Part shown: piece by piece, positions 58,023 through 64,000 of the stretch | Position numbering within the stretch: position 1 is the first letter of the stretch | Layout of the letters: each line of letters begins with the position of its first letter | Assembly (NCBI RefSeq): GCF_031455295.1 | Contig: NZ_JAVDSL010000001.1 | Coordinates: 806,001 to 870,000, forward strand | Origin: Leifsonia sp. 1010 | GTDB taxonomy: Bacteria; Actinomycetota; Actinomycetes; Actinomycetales; Microbacteriaceae | Reading direction: 5' to 3' | DNA: 64,000 nucleotides | Notes under the pieces: generated by a model | What the model was told of the DNA's origin: nothing | Seen by the model: only the letters and a program-made list of their open reading frames with translations | Database searches by the model: none | Made by a program: the position numbers and the translations under genes

Positions 58023-59045
58023 ATGAACAAGGCCACCAGACGTCGCGTCGCACGGGTTGCCGCCGCCACCGCAGCCATCGCCGCGGTCCTCGGCGGAGCG
58101 AGTGGATGCGCGGGAGCGCCGTCGGCGCCGGCCGCCTCGACCTCGGCTCCCGCATCCACCGGTGCGTCGGTGTGGAAGCTGCCCTCAGGCCCGCGGATCG
58201 TGTTCCGGAACACCGCCCCCGGGCCCGACTCCGGGCTCGTCGCCTCCGTTCCCCTCTCGTCCCCGCAGTCGAAGAGGACCGTCTCCGACCTCGCCTGCGA
58301 GCGCGTCTACGCGACCCGCAAGGCGCTGTCGTGCATGAGCAAGAGCGGGACGAACCCGATCGGCTACCGCGAAACGCTGTACGACGCAGATGGGGTGGAG
58401 ACGCGGTTCTGGCCGCTGCCCGGCGCCCCGAGCCGGACGCGCCTGTCGCCCGACTCCAAGCTGGCGGCCTGGACCTCCTTCGTCGAAGGCGAATCGTACG
58501 AGGGCGTGAAGTTCTCGACGCAGACCATCATCACGGCGCTCTACGGCACCTACTACGGCCCCCTCGACGCGTTCACCTTCCTCATCGACGCCAAGCCGTA
58601 CACGGCCGTCGATCTCAACTATTGGGGAGTGACGTTCACCGACGACGGCAACACGTTCTATGCGACCGCCGCCTCGGCCGGGAGGACCTGGCTGGTCAAG
58701 GGCAACCTCCGCGGACGCACGCTGGTGGCCCTCCACGAGGGTGCCGAGTGTCCATCGCTGTCGCCCGACGGCACCCGAGTCGCGTACAAGAAGAACCTCG
58801 GGACGACGGATGCGCCGCGGTGGACGCTCGCGGTCCTCGACCTCGCGTCGGAGAAGGAGACGGTGCTTCCGCTCGAGGGGAACGTCGACGACCAGACCGA
58901 GTGGCTGGACGACCGAACGCTGCTGTTCGGCCTGCCCGCTGCGGGGAAGGACGGGGACTTCAACGTCTACTCGGCGCCGGCGGACGGTTCGGCGGCGGAG
59001 ACACTGCTGATCGAGCACGCATGGTCGCCGTCGGTGGTGCGCTGA
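58023..59045 (+). CDS. Secreted lipoprotein with TolB/WD40-like beta-propeller, 340 aa
   Basis: A basic N-terminus, hydrophobic core and GGASGC lipobox (Cys29) mark a lipoprotein, followed by an Ala/Ser/Pro linker. The rest contains repeated propeller-blade motifs, for example RTRLSPDSKLAAWTSF, YWGVTFTDDGNTFYATAA and CPSLSPDGTRVAYKKN, where SPDG is typical of TolB/PD40 blades. DDQTEWLDDRTLLFGLP is the last blade. The start follows GGAGGAG. It would sit on the outer face of the membrane, perhaps as a scaffold. A GC-rich tandem repeat occupies the DNA between its stop and the next, convergent gene. Confidence 0.75.
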   Translation: MNKATRRRVARVAAATAAIAAVLGGASGCAGAPSAPAASTSAPASTGASVWKLPSGPRIVFRNTAPGPDSGLVASVPLSSPQSKRTVSDLACERVYATRKALSCMSKSGTNPIGYRETLYDADGVETRFWPLPGAPSRTRLSPDSKLAAWTSFVEGESYEGVKFSTQTIITALYGTYYGPLDAFTFLIDAKPYTAVDLNYWGVTFTDDGNTFYATAASAGRTWLVKGNLRGRTLVALHEGAECPSLSPDGTRVAYKKNLGTTDAPRWTLAVLDLASEKETVLPLEGNVDDQTEWLDDRTLLFGLPAAGKDGDFNVYSAPADGSAAETLLIEHAWSPSVVR

Positions 59046-59101
59046 GCGCAGCGGACTGCCGGGGGGCGGGCCGCGGGCTGCCGGCAGTGGACCGCGAGCT
59101 G

Positions 59102-59335
59102 CCGGTCGCCGGGCTGGCGGCTGCCGGTCGCGCAGCCGCCGGTCGCGCGGCTGCCGGTCGCGCGGCTGCCGGTCGCGCGGCTGCCGGCCGCCGGTCGCGG
59201 GGTTGTCGATTGCCGGTCGCGCGGCTGTCGGTCGCGCGGCTGTCGGCCGCCGGTCGCGCGGCTGTCGACTGCCGGTCGCGCGGCTGTCGACTGACGGTCG
59301 CGCGGCTGCCGGTCACCGGTCGCGCGGCTGTCGAT
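59102..59335. repeat. Degenerate GC-rich tandem repeat, 13-mer GGTCGCGCGGCTG
   Basis: I count nine exact copies of GGTCGCGCGGCTG between 59139 and 59332, spaced 15-22 bp apart with variable TCGACTGCC-like joiners. Flanking DNA has decayed copies. Apart from the last bases, which touch the stop codon of the convergent gene, the repeat is non-coding. It may have grown by slippage. No hairpin of terminator type is obvious here. Confidence 0.8.
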
Positions 59336-59691
59336 CAGACGGCGGAGTGCAGGAAGACGGCGACGGCGACGTTCAGCGACAGCAGGGCGAGCAGCAGGAT
59401 GTTGAGGTAGCCGATCACGATGGCCGTCTGGGCGACGGCCCGACCCCGTCCTCCGTCGTGCTGGAGCGTGCGGGTGACCTTGTGGGCGAGCGGGATGGCG
59501 ACGATGGGCAGCAGGAAGGCCAGGATGAGTGCGACCACGGCGACCGGGTGAACTCGTCGGGGCACGACCGTGGGGAGCGCATAGTCAGCGGCGTACTCGG
59601 ACGCCGTGTGGGGCGCCGGTACTCCGACCGCGGACTCATCGAGTCCGTCGACCTCGTCGTCGCTCAGCTGATGAGCCTTCAGATGGGACAT
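59335..59691 (-). CDS. DUF4190-like two-span membrane protein, 118 aa
   Basis: A 45-residue polar N-terminus (SDDEVDGLDESAVGVPAP) precedes two membrane segments, VAVVALILAFLLPIVAIPLA and TAIVIGYLNILLLALLSLNV, separated by a short basic loop (HKVTRTLQHDGGRGRA). The hairpin layout and loop fit DUF4190-type proteins, whose function is unknown. The start lies inside the last codons of the signal peptidase gene (13-base overlap), so it is co-translated with it. A role near the secretion machinery is possible from context only. Confidence 0.65.
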   Translation of the reverse strand: MSHLKAHQLSDDEVDGLDESAVGVPAPHTASEYAADYALPTVVPRRVHPVAVVALILAFLLPIVAIPLAHKVTRTLQHDGGRGRAVAQTAIVIGYLNILLLALLSLNVAVAVFLHSAV

Positions 59692-61190
59692 GTCTGGTTC
59701 GGAACGGACGCAAAAGTCTCTCGAGCCGAGGAGATCGGCGCGAGTTGGTTGAGGGGCCAGAGTTTGAGGGCTGCCTGGCCGACCACATCCACGATGGGGA
59801 CGAACCCCTTGGTGGGCAGGTCTTGGGTGTGGCTGGAGTCGCGCGAGTTGTAGCGGTTGTCGCCGAGGACCCAGAGCTCTCCTGCGGGAACGGTGACGTC
59901 GAACTCGGCGGACGCCGGCTGTCCTTCGGGGATGACGGCGTACGGCTCGTAGAGCTCGACACCGTTGACCGTGACATGGCCGTTCGTGCTGCAGCAGGAG
60001 ACCTTGTCGCCCGGTATGCCGATCACGCGCTTCACGAGGTAGTCGCCAGTGCCGGCCGCCGCTGCGGTGGTCGCGGAGTTGGAGCCGTCGAGCCAGCCGC
60101 CGGGATCACTGAAGACGACGACGTCTCCCCGGCTGACGGGCGCAGCCCCGTACGCGAGCTTGTTCACCAGAATGCGGTCGTCGGTGTGGAGCGTGTTCTC
60201 CATCGAGACGGAGGGCACGGTGAAGGGGGTGACGATGACGTTCTGGACGAGGATGGTCACCGCGAACGCGACCACGACGAGGAGGGTGCCGAGGATCACA
60301 CGGCGCCGGGTGCGGCGGCGGCGCAGCATCGCCCTCCGCGGATGGCTGCTGTCGGCTACGCGACCGCGTCGACCGCGGGTCTTGGGGACGAGTGCGACGT
60401 GCCGGGACCGCCGCGCGTGACGCTGGTGGTCGGAGTCGTCGAGCGCGACGGGGCTGCTCGCCGAGACGGGAGGGGCGAATGCGTGCGCCTCCGCGCTCGG
60501 CAACGGCGACGCGGCGACGACGGGAGCCGGCTGCGCGTGAACTGCCGCGTGCCGGTTGGCTCGGCGGGACGTGGGCCGCGATTCAGTGGCCCGGGATACG
60601 TCACTCGGCTGCAGGGTGGCGGCAGGTGCCGGGGCGGCCATCGCGGGTGCCGCCGGAACGCCGGGCGCGACAGGGGCAACGGAGATATGGGCGGCTGCGG
60701 GCGCAGCGGCGGGCAGCGGTGCACCCTCCGGTGACAGCCCAGGCGCCTGGACCTGCCCGTCGGCGTGGCGCGGATCGTGAGGCGCCGGAGCCACTGTGCG
60801 GCTCTGCGGCGGTGCGAGTGAGACGTGGTCGGAGATCGATGCGGGAACGAAGCTGGTCTGGATGGTGCCGAAGTCGTCGTCTTCTTCGCGGAAGGAACGC
60901 TTGTCCCACCAGACGACGCCGAGCTGCTGGTTACGACCGTGGAAGTCGCCCCCGGCTTCCATCACGGCGAGGTCGATGACGCCGTACGGTCCGGCGTCGA
61001 TGACAGTGCGGTCGGACTCGGTGATGCTCGCGGCCGTCCACGCAGCCGGACCTTTCGGGGCCGTGGTCGTGTCGTTTTGCTCGCGCCAGGAGAGAGCGTC
61101 AGGGACGACGCTGGAGCGGTTCGCCGGCGGTACGTACGAGGAGCGTCGCTGCTTCGACCTCCTCGACGGGATGCGAGGCATCACGGTCAT
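59679..61190 (-). CDS. Signal peptidase I with a 290-residue N-terminal extension, 503 aa
   Basis: The C-terminal 200 residues are a complete type I signal peptidase: membrane span about 298-318, catalytic Ser329 in VPSVSMENTL, catalytic Lys387 in DYLVKRVIGIPGD, and box E GDNRYNSRDS (443-452). The enzyme cuts signal peptides on the outer face of the membrane. The first 290 residues are unusual. Residues 1-120 are polar with an aromatic patch (HGRNQQLGVVWWDKRSFREE), and 125-290 are Pro/Ala/His-rich and disordered, presumably cytoplasmic. The ATG follows GGGAGGCGAG. Neighbouring lipoprotein, L,D-transpeptidase and DUF11 genes suggest a dedicated surface-protein system. Confidence 0.85.
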   Translation of the reverse strand: MTVMPRIPSRRSKQRRSSYVPPANRSSVVPDALSWREQNDTTTAPKGPAAWTAASITESDRTVIDAGPYGVIDLAVMEAGGDFHGRNQQLGVVWWDKRSFREEDDDFGTIQTSFVPASISDHVSLAPPQSRTVAPAPHDPRHADGQVQAPGLSPEGAPLPAAAPAAAHISVAPVAPGVPAAPAMAAPAPAATLQPSDVSRATESRPTSRRANRHAAVHAQPAPVVAASPLPSAEAHAFAPPVSASSPVALDDSDHQRHARRSRHVALVPKTRGRRGRVADSSHPRRAMLRRRRTRRRVILGTLLVVVAFAVTILVQNVIVTPFTVPSVSMENTLHTDDRILVNKLAYGAAPVSRGDVVVFSDPGGWLDGSNSATTAAAAGTGDYLVKRVIGIPGDKVSCCSTNGHVTVNGVELYEPYAVIPEGQPASAEFDVTVPAGELWVLGDNRYNSRDSSHTQDLPTKGFVPIVDVVGQAALKLWPLNQLAPISSARETFASVPNQTCPI

Positions 61191-61245
61191 CTCGCCTCCC
61201 TTTCTGAACGCTGGCGATACACGGGTTCACTGATTTAGACGGAGC

Positions 61246-61299
61246 CGGCGGCGCTCCATGACGCGGAATGCGAAGATCCCGATCATGTGAGCGCCGCCG
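61246..61299 (-). terminator. Inverted repeat after the lipoprotein gene
   Basis: CGGCGGCGCTC (61246-61256) and GAGCGCCGCCG (61289-61299) are perfect 11-bp arms with a 32-bp loop. They lie 10 bp downstream of the lipoprotein stop on the minus strand. Attenuation before the signal peptidase gene is possible. Confidence 0.5.
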
Positions 61300-61309
61300 T
61301 TGTGCTCCC

Positions 61310-61753
61310 TTACTTCTTGGGGACGACGGCGCCGAGGACGCAGGACACGGAGTCCGCGTTGGCGGGGAGGGTGGCCGTGGTGGTCCACTCCTTCTTGTCG
61401 CCGGCGGCGCCCTTGACGGTGGTGACCCCGCGCCCGTAGACGGACGAGTTCTTGGAGTTCACCCAGCTGACCGACACGACGACGTCGCCTTTGGTGTCCT
61501 TCGGCATCGTGACCGTGCCCTTGGCGGTGACGCTGGAGCCGGTCGTCTCGCAGCTGTCCATCTTCGTGGCGGAGATGACGCCGGTGCCGGTCGGGATGGT
61601 CGGCAGCGGCGTGGAGCCGCCTGCCGCCGCCGGGTTGCCGCCTGCGCTGCTCGAAGACGGCGACGTGCTCGGGGTGCCGGTGCAGCCCGCGAGTCCGGCG
61701 ACGGCGAGGGCGGCCGCGGCGATCGGGAGGATGAGGTTTCTTCTCTTCGTCAT
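61310..61753 (-). CDS. Small secreted lipoprotein, 147 aa
   Basis: The signal peptide ends GLAGC with Cys24 as the lipid anchor, followed by a Ser/Gly/Ala/Pro-rich linker. The domain after residue 60 is beta-rich, with two cysteines (DSCETTGSSVTAKGTV and ADSVSCVLGAV) likely to form a disulfide. DVVVSVSWVNSKNSSVYGRG and AAGDKKEWTTTATLPA look like an immunoglobulin-like sandwich resembling small FxLYD-type lipoproteins. The function is unknown. The ATG has an AAAGGATCAC site. It sits between the L,D-transpeptidase and signal peptidase genes on the same strand. Confidence 0.75.
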   Translation of the reverse strand: MTKRRNLILPIAAAALAVAGLAGCTGTPSTSPSSSSAGGNPAAAGGSTPLPTIPTGTGVISATKMDSCETTGSSVTAKGTVTMPKDTKGDVVVSVSWVNSKNSSVYGRGVTTVKGAAGDKKEWTTTATLPANADSVSCVLGAVVPKK

Positions 61754-61820
61754 GGTGTGATCCTTTGCTTCACGGAACGGTTGTTCAGGGTGCTGGGTTG
61801 GGCCCCGGGAGAGCTGACTC

Positions 61821-62753
61821 TCAGGGGACGATCGTGACGCTCGTGCCGAGGGGCAGAGCGTTGACGGCCGTGACGGCCTCGTCGGACAGGCGGATGCATC
61901 CGTGCGAGATGCTGCCGCTGTGGGAGGGGAAGTAGTGCATGCCGATAAGTCCTCCGTCCTCACCCTGGAACGGTTCGTCCTGAGCGGACGCGTGCAGGGA
62001 TGTCAACTGAATCGGGTAGGTCGCCTGGCCCTGTTGGGGGTCGAGGTAACGCTCTTGCAGGTAGCCGGTCACTCCTGTGGGGGTCGGTGTTCCCGGCGCT
62101 CCGACGGCGACGTCGAACGTCTGCTCGACCGTGCCGGAGAAGTCCTCGATGCGCAGCTTCTGCTCGCCCGTCGACACGACCACGCGGCGGTCGAGCGTCG
62201 TTGTCCGGTCGAGGGCGTCGGTCCGCACCCATCCGGCCGTCTGTGCCGGCGCTGCGCCGTTCGACTGGGACGGCAGCTTCTGTCGCGCGGGTGTCATGAC
62301 GAGCGTCCACGCGCCGTCGGAGCGCACGGGGACGATCACGGTCGGCCGTCCGGTGAAGTTCATGAACGCGAAGCGGGCGACCGCGACGTGTTCGTCGTTG
62401 TAGATGGGCGTGTCCGTCGCGATGGTGTAGACGTCGTGCGACACGGGGGGCACGTCGGAGCTCGCGTACGGGAGAAGTCCGGGGATGACCGCGTCGTACC
62501 GGGCTTCCGGGAGTGCCGCGACCTGGTCGGCGGTCAGCGCCGTGTGGTCGCCGGCGCGCACCGCCACCCCGCCGTCCTGCGTCGAGGAGCCGGAAGCGCG
62601 GTCGGCGCCTTTCTGCTGCGGTTGCGCGACGACGGTCGCCACGGCCCCGACCGCGAGGACGACCGCCGTCGCCCCGAGGACGACGGCCATGACGAGCCGG
62701 CGCCGGTGTCGGCGCCGGCGGTCACGCCGCGGGTGTTCGGGCAGCTCCGTCAT
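61821..62753 (-). CDS. L,D-transpeptidase (YkuD domain) with N-terminal membrane anchor, 310 aa
   Basis: A basic tail (RRDRRRRHRRR) and one membrane span (LVMAVVLGATAVVLAVGAVA) place the rest outside the cell. The C-terminal YkuD domain has the catalytic motif SHGCIRL (283-289, Cys286) and an upstream His in IGMHYFPSHSG. EDFSGTVEQTFDVAVGAPGT starts the domain. The enzyme forms 3-3 crosslinks in peptidoglycan or attaches proteins to it. A GGAGGG ribosome site precedes the ATG. Its position beside a DUF11 surface protein suggests possible wall anchoring of that protein, by context only. Confidence 0.88.
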   Translation of the reverse strand: MTELPEHPRRDRRRRHRRRLVMAVVLGATAVVLAVGAVATVVAQPQQKGADRASGSSTQDGGVAVRAGDHTALTADQVAALPEARYDAVIPGLLPYASSDVPPVSHDVYTIATDTPIYNDEHVAVARFAFMNFTGRPTVIVPVRSDGAWTLVMTPARQKLPSQSNGAAPAQTAGWVRTDALDRTTTLDRRVVVSTGEQKLRIEDFSGTVEQTFDVAVGAPGTPTPTGVTGYLQERYLDPQQGQATYPIQLTSLHASAQDEPFQGEDGGLIGMHYFPSHSGSISHGCIRLSDEAVTAVNALPLGTSVTIVP

Positions 62754-62811
62754 CCCATCCCTCCCTCCGAGGACGGCGCCTGCATCGCCATGGCCTCACG
62801 GCCCGCGCGGA

Positions 62812-64000
62812 TCATCCGGAGACTCCCGGGAGAGCGTTGCGCGGCAGGGGGGTGTCGACCGTGGCGGGTGGCGTGGCGGTTACCTTGCCGCCGCCGGGCG
62901 TGGTGCCCGTGACGAACGCCGTGTTGTCCACGTGTCCCGCATCCAGGTCAGCCTGCGTCAGCTGGTAGGTCGCCGTTGCCGTGACCTTCTGGCCCGGGGC
63001 CAGCGTGCCCGGGGTTCCCGGCCAGGCGTAGGTCAGCGGGGACAGGCCCGGCATCAGGTCGGCGACCGCCACGTTGCTGATGGTCACGTTTCCCGTGTTC
63101 TTCGACGTAAAGGTGTAGGTGACGACATCGCCGACCTTGGCCGGGTTCGAGACCCCGGCCGAGTTGGCCGACTTGGTCAACGTGAGGTCCGGGCCCTGCG
63201 TCAGCGGTACTTCAGCGGAAGCGGGAGTCGGCGTCACCGTGAGACCGCCGGCCGTGGCTGACGCGGTCGCGGTGTTGGGAACCAGGCCGTTATTAATGTC
63301 GGCCTGCGTCAGTTGGTAAGTCGCCGTCGCGGTGACCGTCTGGCCGATGCCGAGTATGCCGACGATTCCTGGCCAGTTGTACGTCAGAGTCGAGAGGCCG
63401 GGATGTGGGTCTGTGATGCTTGCGCCCGTGACCGCAATGCCACCAATATTCTTGAGCGCGAAACTGTAGGTGATCGTGTCGCCGACCTTCGCGGGAGACG
63501 CGACAGCGGAAGGATCTGCCGTCTTCGTGAGGGTGAGCTCCGTGATCTGAGCCCGCGCCTTACAGGCTGCAGCGGTTGAACCGGCGGGGCAGTTGCTGCC
63601 CTGCGTGGGGGAGACAATGACGTTGTCCATGATTTTGTTGCCGACGTCGGAGTGCTTGGCGGTCACCGAGTAGGTGATCGTCGCGGTGGCGCCCGGTGCG
63701 AGCGGACCCGACCATGCCAGGTTCGGCGCCGTGTACGCGACCGCCCCCGAGGACGCGGTCTGGTCGCCGTTGTAGGTGCTGTCGACCAGCGTGTCGGTCA
63801 GATCATCCGTGAATGACGCGTTTTCGTACGCCTGAGTGCCGGTGTTGGTCACCGTCACCGTATAGGTGAGCTTGTCGCCTATTCGGGCGACCGGCGCCGA
63901 GACGGACTTCTTGAACGCCAGGGAACACTGCGACGGGTCGGCCTGGACCGTGAAGCGGGTCGGGCCGGAGGAGTTGCCGCCGGGGGCATCGCTGCCGGCC
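62812..64000 (-). CDS. DUF11-repeat surface protein, C-terminal part (N-terminus beyond window)
   Basis: The frame is open from the right edge to the stop at 62812, so the N-terminus is missing. At least two clear DUF11-like repeats of about 105 residues are present, with paired motifs LTLTKTADPSAVASPAKVGD and LTLTKSANSAGVSNPAKVGD, and an earlier copy with VARIGDKLTYTVTVTNTG. YQLTQADINNGLVPNTA and YQLTQADLDAGHVDNTA mark repeat ends. DUF11 domains form stalks of cell-surface proteins. The protein stops at LPRNALPGVSG without an LPXTG signal or membrane anchor, which is unusual. One cysteine is seen near the visible start (PSQCSLAF) and another pair in SNCPAGSTAAACKA. Confidence 0.8.
   Translation of the reverse strand, partial: AGSDAPGGNSSGPTRFTVQADPSQCSLAFKKSVSAPVARIGDKLTYTVTVTNTGTQAYENASFTDDLTDTLVDSTYNGDQTASSGAVAYTAPNLAWSGPLAPGATATITYSVTAKHSDVGNKIMDNVIVSPTQGSNCPAGSTAAACKARAQITELTLTKTADPSAVASPAKVGDTITYSFALKNIGGIAVTGASITDPHPGLSTLTYNWPGIVGILGIGQTVTATATYQLTQADINNGLVPNTATASATAGGLTVTPTPASAEVPLTQGPDLTLTKSANSAGVSNPAKVGDVVTYTFTSKNTGNVTISNVAVADLMPGLSPLTYAWPGTPGTLAPGQKVTATATYQLTQADLDAGHVDNTAFVTGTTPGGGKVTATPPATVDTPLPRNALPGVSG

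Noticed and set aside
1-64000. Mobile elements, tRNA genes, attachment sites and riboswitches
   Set aside because: I found no transposase, integrase, phage or conjugation gene, no cloverleaf-like sequence, and no leader resembling a known riboswitch by eye.

Overview
The window is a GC-rich (about 70 %) stretch of an actinobacterial chromosome. GTG starts, 4-bp start/stop overlaps, a mix of short GA-rich ribosome sites and leaderless starts, and lineage-restricted small families (DUF7882-, DUF6098- and DUF7218-like proteins) point to Microbacteriaceae, probably a Leifsonia-like soil or plant-associated organism. That placement is an inference from family content. I see no tRNA, rRNA, CRISPR array, transposase, integrase or phage gene.

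Region by region. (1) 1-7.4 kb: small conserved proteins, an FAD-Rieske oxidoreductase, a glycosyltransferase and a four-gene overlapping cassette of unknown function. (2) 7.5-31 kb: a glycan-utilisation region. It holds a GlcNAc-kinase/GH4/FAD-oxidoreductase operon, a LacI-family regulator, the remnant of a sugar ABC permease pair, a sugar-binding lipoprotein, a DUF5054/GH38-type mannosidase-like protein, and a ROK kinase/SIS isomerase/GH38 alpha-mannosidase/six-hairpin glycosidase operon. Household genes (MFS pump, ABC transporter, DUF2087, CGNR and ArsR regulators, SRPBCC protein) lie between these. (3) 31-43.5 kb: a divergent catabolic cluster around a DeoR-type regulator. Leftward it reads FGGY kinase, LacD-type aldolase, Asp/Glu-racemase-like protein, GH13_18 phosphorylase, GH31-like glycosidase, double metallo-beta-lactamase-fold protein and alpha/beta hydrolase. 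Rightward it reads an OtnK-type kinase and an OtnC-type decarboxylase. (4) 43.5-49.2 kb: a heterodimeric ABC exporter with complementary degenerate ATPase halves, then a GH84 beta-N-acetylglucosaminidase. (5) 49.3-57 kb: a stealth-type sugar-phosphate transferase, a phosphodiesterase, a GH2 beta-mannosidase, two Gfo/Idh/MocA dehydrogenases and a small unknown protein. (6) 57-64 kb: membrane and surface genes, with a DUF11-repeat protein, L,D-transpeptidase, lipoprotein, signal peptidase I with a very long N-terminal tail, and a DUF4190-like membrane protein.

How it fits together. Six near-palindromic sites matching TGGNAACGNTNCCA, or its close variants, sit in front of the GlcNAc-kinase operon, the broken permease, the binding protein, both GH38-type loci and the GH2/dehydrogenase divergent pair. 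The LacI-family gene at 11.8-12.8 kb is the obvious candidate regulator. The enzyme set (alpha-mannosidases, beta-mannosidase, beta-GlcNAcase, GlcNAc kinase) fits breakdown of high-mannose N-glycans or related mannosides. The permease genes next to the regulator have collapsed into one short hybrid reading frame, so transport must use another permease pair or is impaired.

Non-coding structure is unusually rich. There are REP-like palindromes of two subfamilies whose stems covary, a 155-163-bp tandem array, long palindromes at convergent gene ends and a GC-rich 13-mer array. These, together with the DeoR-centred cluster and the complementary-degenerate ABC pair, are the best candidates for something undescribed.
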